Below are positions 1 to 8,635 of a stretch of 64,000 nt of DNA, piece by piece. Each line of letters starts with the position of its first letter. Position 1 is the first letter of the stretch. This DNA is from Saccharopolyspora sp. SCSIO 74807 (GTDB lineage Bacteria; Actinomycetota; Actinomycetes; Mycobacteriales; Pseudonocardiaceae), in contig NZ_CP146100.1 in the NCBI RefSeq assembly GCF_037023755.1, forward strand, positions 1-64,000. The letters are read 5' to 3'. The translations under genes were made by a program, and so were the position numbers. The notes beneath the pieces are model-generated. The model did not search any database and was not told the origin of the DNA. It saw only the letters and a program-made list of their open reading frames with translations.

Positions 1-15
1 TAAGGGTTTCCGCGG

Positions 16-51
16 GCGCCGCATTCCGGGGATTCCCCCGGAATGCGGCGC
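16..51. terminator. strong hairpin, probable terminator of the gene left of the window
   Basis: Positions 16-31 and 36-51 form a perfect 16-bp inverted repeat with a 4-nt loop (attc). A TAA sits at positions 1-3 and may be the stop codon of an upstream gene. There is no long T-run, as is usual for terminators in this GC range. Confidence 0.7.
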
Positions 52-57
52 TTCGCA

Positions 58-104
58 TTTCAGCACGGTCCGGTTTCAGCACGGCCAGGTTTCAGCGCGG
101 TAAC
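58..104. repeat. three tandem 16-bp units
   Basis: Units begin at 58, 74 and 90 and share the core TTTCAGCACGG; the third is slightly diverged and truncated. They lie between the hairpin at 16-51 and the permease gene, where an upstream regulatory region would be. Function unknown. Confidence 0.75.
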
Positions 105-288
105 CTTTCTGCACATCGTCACCCCAGGTCACTCCGTCCGCACCGGGCACGATTCGGGCACCGCTCCCTCGATCGCGCGGCTGCGTGCGTCCATTCGCAG
201 CAGCACCGGGGGCTGCGGTTTTCACCAACTCGCCGGATGGCTAAGGTACCGCTCCACACGAGACCTCTCCCTTTTCAGGAGCACGGCG

Positions 289-1686
289 ATGAGCGAACCC
301 GCACCCGGGGAATACCGCAAGGAACTCAGCAACCGGCACATCAACATGATCGCGATCGGCGGCGCGATCGGGGTGGGCCTGTTCCTGGGTTCCGGCAAGG
401 CGCTGGACCAGGTCGGCCCCGGGCTCATGGTGATCTACGCGATCGCCGGGACGATGATCTTCTTCGTGATGCGGGCGCTGGGCGAACTGCTGATGTACCG
501 CCCGGTCAGCGGCTCGTTCGCGGAGTACGCCGGGGAGTTCGTCGGCCCGTGGGCGAAGTTCGCGACCGGCTGGGGCTACTGGCTGGTGTGGATCGTGACC
601 GGCATGGCCGAGATCACCGCGGTCGGCGAGTACTTCCAGTTCTGGTTCCCCGAGGTTCCGCAGTGGATCCCGGCGCTGGGAGCGCTGGTGGTGCTCAGCG
701 GGGTGAACCTGATCGCGGTGAAGCTGTTCGGCGAGTTCGAGTTCTGGTTCGCGCTGATCAAGGTGCTGGCCATCGTCGGGATGATCGTGCTGGTGGCGCT
801 GATCCTGGTGTTCGGCTTCAGCGACGTCGGTGACACCGCCTCGGTCAGCAACATCTGGTCGCACGGCGGGCTGTTCCCGAACGGGGCCACCTCGGCGCTG
901 CTGTCGTTCCAGATCGTGATGTTCGCGTTCATCGGCGTGGAGATGGTCGGGCAGACCGCCAGCGAGAGCGCGAACCCGAAGCAGGTGCTGCCGCGGGCGA
1001 TCAACGCCGTGATGCTGCGGATCCTGATCTTCTACGTGGGCGCGCTGGCCGCGCTGACCGCGTTGGCGCCGTACACCGAGTTCAGCCCGGACGGCAGCCC
1101 GTTCGTGCAGGCGTTCGCGATGATCGGCATTCCGGCGGCCGCCGGGGTGATCAACTTCGTGGTCACCACCGCGGCGCTGTCGTCCTGCAACAGCGGCATC
1201 TACTCGACCGGCCGGATGCTGCGCACGCTCTCGCACGACGGGCACGCGCCGCGCGGGGTCGGCGTGCTGTCCGGGCGCGCGGTGCCCGCTCGGGCGATCG
1301 CGGTGACCTTCGGGGCGATGCTGATCGGCGTGGCGCTGAACTACCTGGTGCCGGAGCAGGCGTTCACCTACATCACCAGCGCCAGCACCGTCGGGGCGTT
1401 GTTCACCTGGGGCATGATCGTGGTCTCGCACCTCGGGTTCCGCCGCAAGGTCGCCCGCGGTGAGCTGCAGACGAGCAACTTCCGGATGCCGCTCGCGCCG
1501 TACTCGAACTACGTGGTGCTGGCTTTCCTGGCGATGGTCGTGGTGCTGCTGGCGTTCGACGCCGAGACCCGCATCGCGCTCTACATCACGCCGGTGCTGG
1601 TGCTGGCGGTTGGCATCGGTTACGCCGTGGTGCGGCGGCGTTCGACGCCCGCGGCGGGCGCGGAGCAGGTGCGCGCCGGGGAGTGA
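289..1686 (+). CDS. amino acid permease (APC superfamily, AAT family)
   Basis: Predicted 465-residue inner-membrane proton-coupled amino acid importer. The N-terminus carries the family signature GGAIGVGLFLGSG about 20 residues in, followed by about 12 hydrophobic segments, the usual length and topology for the AAT family (GabP/AnsP/ProY/CycA-like). The start is set by AGGAG at 277-281, 7 nt before the ATG; the open frame runs further upstream, but that part is low-complexity and overlaps repeats. It appears monocistronic, with the next gene 79 nt downstream in the same direction. The amino acid transported cannot be read from the sequence. Confidence 0.92.
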   Translation: MSEPAPGEYRKELSNRHINMIAIGGAIGVGLFLGSGKALDQVGPGLMVIYAIAGTMIFFVMRALGELLMYRPVSGSFAEYAGEFVGPWAKFATGWGYWLVWIVTGMAEITAVGEYFQFWFPEVPQWIPALGALVVLSGVNLIAVKLFGEFEFWFALIKVLAIVGMIVLVALILVFGFSDVGDTASVSNIWSHGGLFPNGATSALLSFQIVMFAFIGVEMVGQTASESANPKQVLPRAINAVMLRILIFYVGALAALTALAPYTEFSPDGSPFVQAFAMIGIPAAAGVINFVVTTAALSSCNSGIYSTGRMLRTLSHDGHAPRGVGVLSGRAVPARAIAVTFGAMLIGVALNYLVPEQAFTYITSASTVGALFTWGMIVVSHLGFRRKVARGELQTSNFRMPLAPYSNYVVLAFLAMVVVLLAFDAETRIALYITPVLVLAVGIGYAVVRRRSTPAAGAEQVRAGE

Positions 1687-1765
1687 CCGGCTCCGTCCAA
1701 CGCCGGAGCGGGGTTGCGCCGGCTGCCGGTTCAACCCGGCGGCCGTCCGGGAGAAGATCCCGCTC

Positions 1766-2299
1766 ATGCCCCCGGTCCCTCGCGTGCTGGTGATCAGCCG
1801 CAGCGCTCGGCAAGAGCGCAGCATCCAGCGGGACGGCATGTTGGTGGTGTTCACGCAGGCCGCGAACGCCGTGCTGTGCACGGCGGCCGCGGTGCTGTGG
1901 TCTTCGTGGGCGGCGGGTTCGGCCCGCTGGCTGGTGCTGGTCCCGGTGATCGCCGCGCTCGGCAGCTGCTACGTGGGCTGGGCGCAGTGGCGCTGGCGCC
2001 GGCTGAACCAGCGGATGCTGTACCTGCAGCTGGCGTTGAGCAGCGTCGGCGTCACCTACGCATCGGCGGCGGGGACGTACTCGGCGCCGTGGTCGTCGGT
2101 GCGGCAGGTCCGGCTGCGCCACCACCGCAACTCGCCGTACGTGGTGATCGACGTGGACGGGTGGGGCGGGCCGCTCGGCGAATGCGCGGGGGTGGACCGG
2201 CTCGCGCTGACGCTCACCGGCACCGGGCTCGGCCCGCGGGAAGTGAGCCGGGCGGTGCACCAGCTCAGCGGCGGGATGGTCACCACGGCGCGGGATTGA
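1766..2299 (+). CDS. small membrane protein of unknown function
   Basis: 177 residues. A basic N-terminus is followed by two hydrophobic segments (about residues 25-45 and 55-75) and then a soluble C-terminal region of about 100 residues that could be PH-like, with a conserved-looking stretch YVVIDVDGWGG. I do not recognise the family. The start is the first ATG after the permease; no strong Shine-Dalgarno sequence is visible. It converges on the DedA gene across a repeat-rich spacer. Confidence 0.6.
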   Translation: MPPVPRVLVISRSARQERSIQRDGMLVVFTQAANAVLCTAAAVLWSSWAAGSARWLVLVPVIAALGSCYVGWAQWRWRRLNQRMLYLQLALSSVGVTYASAAGTYSAPWSSVRQVRLRHHRNSPYVVIDVDGWGGPLGECAGVDRLALTLTGTGLGPREVSRAVHQLSGGMVTTARD

Positions 2300-2361
2300 G
2301 GCGCTCCGGGATTGCGGCCGCCCGAGATTCAGGCGACCCGGGATTCAGGCGACCCGGGATT
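2291..2361. repeat. degenerate tandem repeats of about 16 bp
   Basis: Two exact 16-bp copies (gattcaggcgacccgg) lie at 2326-2341 and 2342-2357, flanked by decayed copies of the cgggatt core. They begin inside the end of the preceding gene and fill the spacer between two convergent genes. Confidence 0.8.
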
Positions 2362-2416
2362 GACGCGCAGAGCCCCGGAGTCGCGGGTCCGCGGCGCCGG
2401 ACGAGTCTTCGGCTGC

Positions 2417-3097
2417 TCAGGCGGCCCGCTGCTGATCGAGTTCCGGCTCCGGCCCGGTCGCCGCGGCCGGCTCCGCGTCGCTTTCGCGCCGCTTGCGGGA
2501 GCGCCGCCACAGGAAGGTCCCGATGCCGGCCACGACCAGCACCCCCAGCACGACGCCGCCGGCGCGGCCGAGCAGGTGCTCGATGTACTTCGCCGAAGCG
2601 CCCGCGGCCCAGCCGATGCCCACGTGCATCATCGACCAACCGGTCGCCCCGACCAGCGAGGTGATCATGAACCGCACGTAACCGAGCCCGCTGGTGCCCG
2701 CCGCGGCAGGCACGAAGGTCCGCACCACCGGCAGGAAGCGCGCCACCAGCACCGCCCCGATGCCGAACTTGCGCAACATGCGGCACGCCCGGTCCCAATG
2801 GTGCACACCGAGCTTGGCGACGGTTTTTCCTTCCCGCATCCGGGCGCCGTAGCGCTTCCCCAGGAAATAGCTGATGTTGTCGCCCGCCGCCGCGCACAAC
2901 GCCACGGTCAACGACAGCCCGAAGAAAAAGCCCAGATCGGTCACCGCTGCCGATGCGACCAGCAGACCGGTCTCGCCCGGCACCAGGAAACCGACGCCGA
3001 GCGTGCACTCCCCCAGCACCAGCGCGCCCGTGACCAGCACCAACAGCGGGTGCGGCAGGGCAGCGACCATGGCCAGGAAATCACTGACGAACGACAT
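2417..3097 (-). CDS. DedA family (VTT domain) membrane protein
   Basis: 226 residues with several membrane segments. Hallmarks of the DedA/SNARE-associated family are visible: an early PGE motif (VGFLVPGETG), the re-entrant loop motif ARFLPVVRTFVPAAAG near residues 120-135, and a basic cytoplasmic C-terminal tail. DedA proteins are lipid transporters or scramblases that support membrane homeostasis, in several bacteria recycling undecaprenyl phosphate; the substrate here is unknown. It stands alone, converging with the gene to its left. Confidence 0.9.
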   Translation of the reverse strand: MSFVSDFLAMVAALPHPLLVLVTGALVLGECTLGVGFLVPGETGLLVASAAVTDLGFFFGLSLTVALCAAAGDNISYFLGKRYGARMREGKTVAKLGVHHWDRACRMLRKFGIGAVLVARFLPVVRTFVPAAAGTSGLGYVRFMITSLVGATGWSMMHVGIGWAAGASAKYIEHLLGRAGGVVLGVLVVAGIGTFLWRRSRKRRESDAEPAAATGPEPELDQQRAA

Positions 3098-3303
3098 GGA
3101 ACTCCCGGGTCATCGGAATAACTCGGCCTACCGAAACGAAGCTAACCCGCACGACCCTACGGCAACACCGCGATCTACCCGGTCGCCCCCTGAGACGGCC
3201 GCGGACGTCACTCGGGGTTTCCCCCGGGTATTCCGGCATTTCCGGAGGACATGCGGGAAATACGCGAAGCCGCGGCGCTATCGGAACCACCGGGTGCGGC
3301 AAT

Positions 3304-4857
3304 TCAGCAGGACTTGGTCCACGCGCACTCGAGGTCCGCACCGGCCGCCGGCGGCACCGTGCGCGGCACCGCGGGCACCCCGCGCGCGGGCTCGCCCGGC
3401 CCGGTGTACTGCGCGAGCCGCACCGCGATCGCGTCCTCCACATCGGTCGGTGCGTCGGACAGGAAGTCGTTGAGCAGCACCGAGAAGACCAGCGGGCGGC
3501 CGTTCGCGGCGGTGACGTAACCGGACAGCGCGCTCACACCGGTCAGCGAACCGGTTTTGGCGTGCGCGTTGCCCGCCGCGGGTGTCCCGCCCATCCGGTT
3601 GCGCAGCGTGCCGCCGACCATCCGGTCCGGGTCGGCCGCCACCGGCAGCGCCGCGCGCAAGTCCGCGAACCAAGGGCGCGCACGGACGTTGTCCAGCAGC
3701 AACGCCACCTGCTCCGGGGAGACCGAGTCCATCGACGACAGGCCCGAGCCATCGACCTGCCGCAGCCGTCCCGGCTCCAGGCCGAGCCCGGTGAGCCGCT
3801 CGCCCAGCACCGCCAGCCCGGCGGGCCAGCTGCCTTCGCCGCGCGCCTGCTCGCCCATGGTCTTGGTCAGCACTTCGGCGTGGCCGTTGTTGCTGAGCTT
3901 GAGGAACGGCACGAGCAGTTCGCGCAGCGGCATCGAATCCCGCGCCGCGATCGTCCGGGCACCCTCCGGCACCGCGCCTTCCCCGATTCCTGCTACCTGC
4001 ACTCCGTGCGCGCGCAGTGCGCGGGCGAACACGTCGAGGGCGTAGGCGGTCGGGTCGGGCACGCTGGTGAACTCCTCGGCCGGTGCCGACCCGGCGGGCA
4101 CCGAACCGCGCACCACGACCTGATCGCTGCCGTGCGCGCGTTCGACCGACAGCGTCGAAGCGGAGTCAGGTGCGCCGGTAACGGCCTGGTTCTCAACGCG
4201 CACCGCACCGTTCGGCGGGTCGAGCCGCACCGCTGCCGGCGAGCCCTCGGCGCCCGGGGTGACCCGCACGATCGCCGACCCGGCGTCGAAGTCCTCGTCC
4301 GGCGCGACCGTCAGCGCCGAGACAGGCGCCGCGTAGTAGGCGGGTTCGTCGTCCCAGGCCCAACCGGTGCCCAGCGGCACGTCGTCGAACCACGAGTCGT
4401 CGCCCAGCAGCCTGCCTTGCACGACGCGCACACCGGAGTCCGCGACCTGCCGGGCCAGTTCGTCGTAATCGGCGGCGAGCATCGTCGGATCACCCGTCCC
4501 GCGCAGGTACAGATCACCCGCCAGCACCGGCCCGTTCCGCGGCGCGGCCGTGCGCACGTCGGTGCGGAACCGGTGCTGCGGCCCGAGCTGCTCCAACGCG
4601 GCGGCCGCGGTGAACAGCTTCGCGTTCGACGCCGGGGTCGCCCGCGCGCGGGCCTGCCTGCTGTAGAGCACCTGATCGCTTTCCGGGTCCCGCACCACGA
4701 CCCCGGCGTGCGACCCGTCCAACCGCGGGTCGGCGAGGATCCGGTCCAGGTCGGCGGCCAGCCCGTCCGGCGCCGCGGACACCGGGACGGACGCGGCGGG
4801 GCCGGTGAGCACTCCGAGCAGGACCAGCACGAGCACAGGTGCCCAACGACGCCGCAT
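3304..4857 (-). CDS. dacB: D-alanyl-D-alanine carboxypeptidase/endopeptidase (PBP4 type, peptidase S13)
   Basis: 517-residue secreted or anchored penicillin-binding protein that trims or opens peptidoglycan peptides. It starts with a signal peptide (MRRRW, hydrophobic core, AASVPVSA). All three catalytic motifs are present: SxxK as SNAK (Ser77, Lys80), SxN as SNN in LKLSNNGHAE, and KTG in AHAKTGSL. An upstream in-frame ATG at 4893 would add 12 residues before the signal peptide, so the ATG at 4857 is preferred. Length matches actinobacterial DacB. Confidence 0.93.
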   Translation of the reverse strand: MRRRWAPVLVLVLLGVLTGPAASVPVSAAPDGLAADLDRILADPRLDGSHAGVVVRDPESDQVLYSRQARARATPASNAKLFTAAAALEQLGPQHRFRTDVRTAAPRNGPVLAGDLYLRGTGDPTMLAADYDELARQVADSGVRVVQGRLLGDDSWFDDVPLGTGWAWDDEPAYYAAPVSALTVAPDEDFDAGSAIVRVTPGAEGSPAAVRLDPPNGAVRVENQAVTGAPDSASTLSVERAHGSDQVVVRGSVPAGSAPAEEFTSVPDPTAYALDVFARALRAHGVQVAGIGEGAVPEGARTIAARDSMPLRELLVPFLKLSNNGHAEVLTKTMGEQARGEGSWPAGLAVLGERLTGLGLEPGRLRQVDGSGLSSMDSVSPEQVALLLDNVRARPWFADLRAALPVAADPDRMVGGTLRNRMGGTPAAGNAHAKTGSLTGVSALSGYVTAANGRPLVFSVLLNDFLSDAPTDVEDAIAVRLAQYTGPGEPARGVPAVPRTVPPAAGADLECAWTKSC

Positions 4858-5224
4858 CGCGCCCCCTCGAGGTCTTCGGGCGCAACGCCGCACCCGGGCA
4901 CCGCGCAGTCAAGCGGAACCGGACATCGCGGTCAACGCTCGGCGTGTTGCGGTCCGGCTCACGACAACGCTCGTCATCGACGACGCCGACACCTGGAGGG
5001 TCTCGGATGTCCACTGGAACGGAACACTGAAAAATTGCCCATGCAGAGAAAAGGAAATTTCCCCGAAGTAATGTCCGACCCTTGAGAAGTAGTACGAGAT
5101 CCCCGGGATGCGCATCCTGACACCAGGAGAACCTGAATGTCGGCTATACCTTCGGCCATCGAACCTCTAGCGTGAATCTCGCCCCCTTCCGCAGGAGCCC
5201 GGCCCACACAAGGAGGACCGAGGG
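4858..5224. other. divergent intergenic region of 367 bp
   Basis: Lies between the outward-facing dacB and the small WH-motif gene. Local base composition is less GC-rich than its surroundings, as expected of a promoter region. A ribosome-binding-like AGGAG near 5127 precedes a 12-codon open frame at 5137, which I do not consider a gene. No hairpin or operator stands out. Confidence 0.5.
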
Positions 5225-5728
5225 ATGAGCGCCACGCTGGAACGAGCGTCATCCCGAACGTTGATCAGTGACGATCTGTTCAACACACTCTCCAACCGAA
5301 TCGCCCGGGAAAACGCTTGCGATTTCGAATACGCCGAGCGCATCTTGGAACAAGCATTGGCCTTCCTGATCACGACGGCCCGCTACCCGAGCAGGCGCCT
5401 ATCGCCTTCGTCGAAAGTAGATGTCGGATGGCACACCTTCATCCTTTACACGAAGGAGTACGCAGCCTTCTGTCATCGGTACGCCGGCCGATTCGTCCAC
5501 CACGTCCCGAACGACTATCCGAACGCGGTAGGCGAGCCGGGTGAATCGGCCACAGTGTCCCGCACCGCAACACTCGATGCGATCGAAGCCGCCGGTTATG
5601 TGGCCGACCCCGAGCTGTGGGAGATCGTCGCGGGCAAGTGCAAACCGGGCGACACCGAGAACGGCTGCTGTGCCGCCAGCGGCAAGGACGGCAACGAGAA
5701 CACCGAGAACCAGACACCGCCGAGGTAA
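5225..5728 (+). CDS. small protein with WHTFILYT motif (glycine-rich-domain-protein-like)
   Basis: 167 residues. The central segment KVDVGWHTFILYTKEYAAFC resembles the conserved W-H-x-H-I-L...F-C core of bacterial glycine-rich-domain-containing (DUF1399-like) proteins, which have no established function. The C-terminal tail is polar and contains CKPG...GCC, so a metal site involving His and Cys residues is possible but speculative. It has a near-perfect Shine-Dalgarno AAGGAGG at 5210-5216. It ends 5 nt before the phosphotransferase-like gene, whose ribosome-binding site overlaps this stop codon, so the two are a translationally linked pair. Confidence 0.8.
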   Translation: MSATLERASSRTLISDDLFNTLSNRIARENACDFEYAERILEQALAFLITTARYPSRRLSPSSKVDVGWHTFILYTKEYAAFCHRYAGRFVHHVPNDYPNAVGEPGESATVSRTATLDAIEAAGYVADPELWEIVAGKCKPGDTENGCCAASGKDGNENTENQTPPR

Positions 5729-5733
5729 CAGCC

Positions 5734-6654
5734 ATGACCCCGTGGACCAGCATCCCGGAGCCCGTACGGAACGCCATCGAGTGCAGAACAGGACCCGTAA
5801 ATCAGGCCGAGGACATCACAACGGGCCGGAACAACGACCTCGCCACGGTCTTGAACCGGACGGGCCGCTCCGCTGTCTTCGTGAAGGGCGTGCGGGGAAT
5901 CAGTCATCGGATGCGCTGGCTCCGCAACGAAATCACGTCCGAACGACTGACGGCTGGACTCGCGCCGAAAGTGTTGTTCCACGCTGACGTTGAAGCGGAT
6001 GACGATTGGCTGGTGGTCGGGTTCGAGTTCGTTCCCGGACGACCAGCCGATCTCTCCCCCGGCTCGCCGGATCTACCTCTCGTTGCCACCGCGCTGGAAG
6101 AGTTGAGCACACGTCCCGCCCTGGACGCGAAGCCCTTGCGTCGCCGATGGTCCGTTACGAACTGGTGGGGAAAGCTCGCCGACGAATACCCGGACCAGAC
6201 CGCGGGATGGGACGTCGAGCTACTCGACGCTTGGAACCGCCTCGCCCCCGGCAAGGTGGATGGTGACCGGCTCCTGCACACCGACCTGCACCCCGAGCAT
6301 TTCAGGATCGCCCCGAACGGATCCACCCGAATCATCGACTGGTCGTGGCCCGCCTCCGGAGCGGCGTGGACCGATTCCGCATACCTGGTGATCCGTCTTA
6401 TGGACGAAGGTCACTCCGCTGCCGATGCTGAATCATGGGCCCGTTCGCTGGAATGCTTCTCCGGAGCGGATGACGAGGCGCTCAACGCTTTCGCCGCGCA
6501 TGTTTCCGGGTTGTGGACCTACCGAGCAGCTACCGGAGCAGTGCCGCCTGGCCTCGCCGAAGTAGCGCGAACCTACGCGACTTGGCGTCTGAGGGCCGCT
6601 GAAAGCTCCGGATCAGAGGCCGCCAGGCCGACGAGATCAACGACTTCACGCTGA
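5734..6654 (+). CDS. aminoglycoside-phosphotransferase-like kinase
   Basis: 306 residues of the APH/choline-kinase fold. The catalytic loop is LLHTDLHPEHF (Asp as base) and the metal-binding segment is TRIIDWSWPASGAAW, in the right order and spacing. The N-terminal ATP-binding half is short and its Lys lies in AVFVKG. The substrate is unknown, and many actinomycete members of this family are not resistance enzymes. The ATG is chosen because GAGG lies 8 nt upstream, overlapping the preceding stop codon. Codon use is somewhat less GC3-biased than the housekeeping neighbours, which suggests an accessory pair. Confidence 0.85.
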   Translation: MTPWTSIPEPVRNAIECRTGPVNQAEDITTGRNNDLATVLNRTGRSAVFVKGVRGISHRMRWLRNEITSERLTAGLAPKVLFHADVEADDDWLVVGFEFVPGRPADLSPGSPDLPLVATALEELSTRPALDAKPLRRRWSVTNWWGKLADEYPDQTAGWDVELLDAWNRLAPGKVDGDRLLHTDLHPEHFRIAPNGSTRIIDWSWPASGAAWTDSAYLVIRLMDEGHSAADAESWARSLECFSGADDEALNAFAAHVSGLWTYRAATGAVPPGLAEVARTYATWRLRAAESSGSEAARPTRSTTSR

Positions 6655-7261
6655 CCGATAGCACGACGCGATCCGGCTGGAATCGTCGCTCTCGCCACTA
6701 GATCGCGCCGAGAACGCCCACGGGGGTTCGAGCAGCCGATCGCGGACGTACGCCCGGATCAAGCAGCAGGCTCCTGACCTTGAACAGATCAAAGCCCCGG
6801 CGACATGAACCGCATTTCAGGGGCCATCCGGGGCAATCCTTGATCACTGTAGCAGCTATCGAAGCCGCGCGTGACTGACTGGATCGAGAACTGGCTGTCG
6901 CGGCCGCGGTTCGCGGTGGCCCCGGCCCGGCCGCGCATGGGTTGCTGTCGTTCGCAGGAGGCCTGACTGTCCTGAAAAACCTGATCGCAGTAGGGGCGGA
7001 CGTCCGAGAACACCGCCTGCAACGCGGCGAACAACGCCAGCGCGGTGGGGCGAGATTCTTCATACCGCCATCGTTTTCCGGACGCTGGCGCACACCCTGC
7101 GTAGACGTTGACCGCGAGCTGGTTCCACGAGATAGTTGGGCGATCGAGCTGTCTGTTCTGTTCTCGGTGGTTGGTCGAAGCGACCTGGTTTGACAGGACG
7201 CTCCCAACGCGCCGAGTCGGCGCAGGCGCTGTTTCTTCGTCATGCGAGGAGAGCAGCGCTG
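6655..7261. other. gene-poor stretch of 607 bp
   Basis: No frame here shows convincing coding character. Frames on both strands contain stretches that read like eroded protein sequence (for example ALFAALQAVFSDVRPY on the minus strand near 7000), but none has a start, ribosome-binding site and recognisable domain. Base composition is mixed. It may be the remains of a gene or mobile element; I cannot name it. Confidence 0.4.
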
Positions 7262-7498
7262 ATGTCTGCGCCGATCGAGTTCTTGCCCGCCCTTCCGGTG
7301 TCGCTTCTCGTCGTGGCCGTGCTTGCCCGGCGCGGCGCCGAGACTCTTGTTGCAACTATCGCGGCACTCGTCGCGATGCTCGCCCGCGATCCAACTCGGG
7401 CTCGCCGAGCCCTTGCTGTGCTGTGGCTGCTTAGGTCCGCTTCCCGGCAGTCGGAGCACAACAGCCGACGGAATGCGCGGCGCCGATGTGATCGATAG
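7262..7498 (+). CDS. small hydrophobic protein, possible membrane protein
   Basis: 78 residues. The first 60 are hydrophobic with a short break (EFLPALPVSLLVVAVLARRG, then ETLVATIAALVAMLARD, then a third short segment), and the last 15 are strongly basic. The ATG at 7262 has an excellent Shine-Dalgarno GAGGAGAG at 7246-7253, the main reason to believe it. Third-position GC is lower than in nearby genes. Small hydrophobic proteins of this style occur on actinomycete plasmids and integrative elements, but there is no other sign of an element here. Confidence 0.45.
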   Translation: MSAPIEFLPALPVSLLVVAVLARRGAETLVATIAALVAMLARDPTRARRALAVLWLLRSASRQSEHNSRRNARRRCDR

Positions 7499-7543
7499 CC
7501 ATGAAGTTGGTACGACCTCACCTGACCGCGGCAGCACAACGAA

Positions 7544-7566
7544 GGGGCTCTCCAGCGGAGAGCCCC
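7544..7566 (-). terminator. perfect 10-bp hairpin downstream of the thioesterase gene
   Basis: GGGGCTCTCC at 7544-7553 and its exact complement at 7557-7566 flank a 3-nt loop, 30 nt after the thioesterase stop codon. On the minus strand the hairpin is followed by TTCGTTG. It could also serve the small plus-strand gene ending at 7498. Confidence 0.8.
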
Positions 7567-7595
7567 GTTTCAAACGGGTCGTGCGGTGGCTGCGG

Positions 7596-8537
7596 TCAGT
7601 CGACCCGCAGGAGTCCTTCCTGGACGACGGTGGCGACCAGGCGGCCGTCGCGGGCGAAGAAGCGGCCGGTGGTGAGGCCGCGCGCGCCGGATGCGCTCGG
7701 GGACGAGCAGTCGTAGAGCAGCCACTCGTCGGCGCGGAACGGGCGGTGGAACCACATCGCGTGGTCCAGGCTCGCGCCGGAGACCTTGTCCAGCCCCCAG
7801 TACACGCCGTGCCGCACCAGTACCGAATCCAGCAACGTCAGGTCCGATGCGAACGCCGCCATGCACACGTGCAGCAGCTTGTCGTCGCCGAGCACTCCGT
7901 CGGCGCGCATCCACACCTGGCTGCGGGCCTCGCGGGAACCGTTGTCCCTGCGCTGCCACGGCGGGCCGGTGACGTAGCGGACGTCGATCGGCCGCGGCGG
8001 GTAGGTGCCGCCGAGCCGGTCCAGCACGCCCCCGGTGAGCTGTTCGCCGTACGTCGGCAGCGATTCCGGGGCGGGCACGTCGGGCATCGGCTCCGCGTGG
8101 TCGATGCCGTCCTCTTCGATCTGGAACGACGCCGACAGCGAGAAGATCGCCTTGCCGCGCTGCACCGCCACCACCCGGCGGGTGGTGAACGAACGCCCGT
8201 CGCGGGTGCGATCCACCTCGTAGACGATCGGGACGCTGGGATCACCGGGCCGGATGAAGTAGGCGTGCAGCGAATGCACCTGCCGCTGCTCGGGCACCGT
8301 GCGCCCGGCCGCGACCAGGGACTGCCCCGCGACCTGGCCGCCGAAGACCCGCACCGGGGCCTCGGCGGGGCTCACGCCGCGGAAGATGTCCTGCTCGATC
8401 CGCTCCAGGTCGAGCAGGCCGATCAGCCGGTCCAGCACCGGCTGGCCGTGCGGCACCCCGTTGACGTCCAGCGGAACCGAGCTGTCGATGTGCAGGCCGG
8501 CGGGGTCGGCGGCCGCGGCCCGTGCCGCTTCGGTCAC
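7596..8537 (-). CDS. tesB: acyl-CoA thioesterase II
   Basis: 313 residues with two tandem hot-dog domains. It hydrolyses medium- and long-chain acyl-CoA to free acid and CoA. Family motifs seen: VFGGQVAGQSL near residue 60, LDHAMWFHRPFRADEWLLY near residue 250, and the closing GRFFARDGRLVATVVQEG. The GTG at 8537 is preceded by GAGGAG, while the open frame continuing to 8585 has no such site. It lies 98 nt downstream of pyk on the same strand, an arrangement also known from mycobacteria. Confidence 0.93.
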   Translation of the reverse strand: MTEAARAAAADPAGLHIDSSVPLDVNGVPHGQPVLDRLIGLLDLERIEQDIFRGVSPAEAPVRVFGGQVAGQSLVAAGRTVPEQRQVHSLHAYFIRPGDPSVPIVYEVDRTRDGRSFTTRRVVAVQRGKAIFSLSASFQIEEDGIDHAEPMPDVPAPESLPTYGEQLTGGVLDRLGGTYPPRPIDVRYVTGPPWQRRDNGSREARSQVWMRADGVLGDDKLLHVCMAAFASDLTLLDSVLVRHGVYWGLDKVSGASLDHAMWFHRPFRADEWLLYDCSSPSASGARGLTTGRFFARDGRLVATVVQEGLLRVD

Positions 8538-8635
8538 TTGTGCTCCTCGGGCGTGTCGTGCGGGTCGGCGGGCGGGAAGCGCCACTGGTTCCCGCCGGCG
8601 CGGAAGTCCGCGCGGACCGGCCCGCGGAACCCGGC

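Noticed and set aside
5137-5175. 12-codon frame with AGGAG upstream, before the WH-motif gene
   Set aside because: Too short to judge, overlaps another equally open frame, and the real gene has its own stronger ribosome-binding site.
6698-7573. 291-codon minus-strand frame in the gene-poor patch
   Set aside because: Composition is Arg/Ser/Pro-rich, it runs through the thioesterase terminator hairpin, and it is antisense to the better-supported small membrane protein gene.
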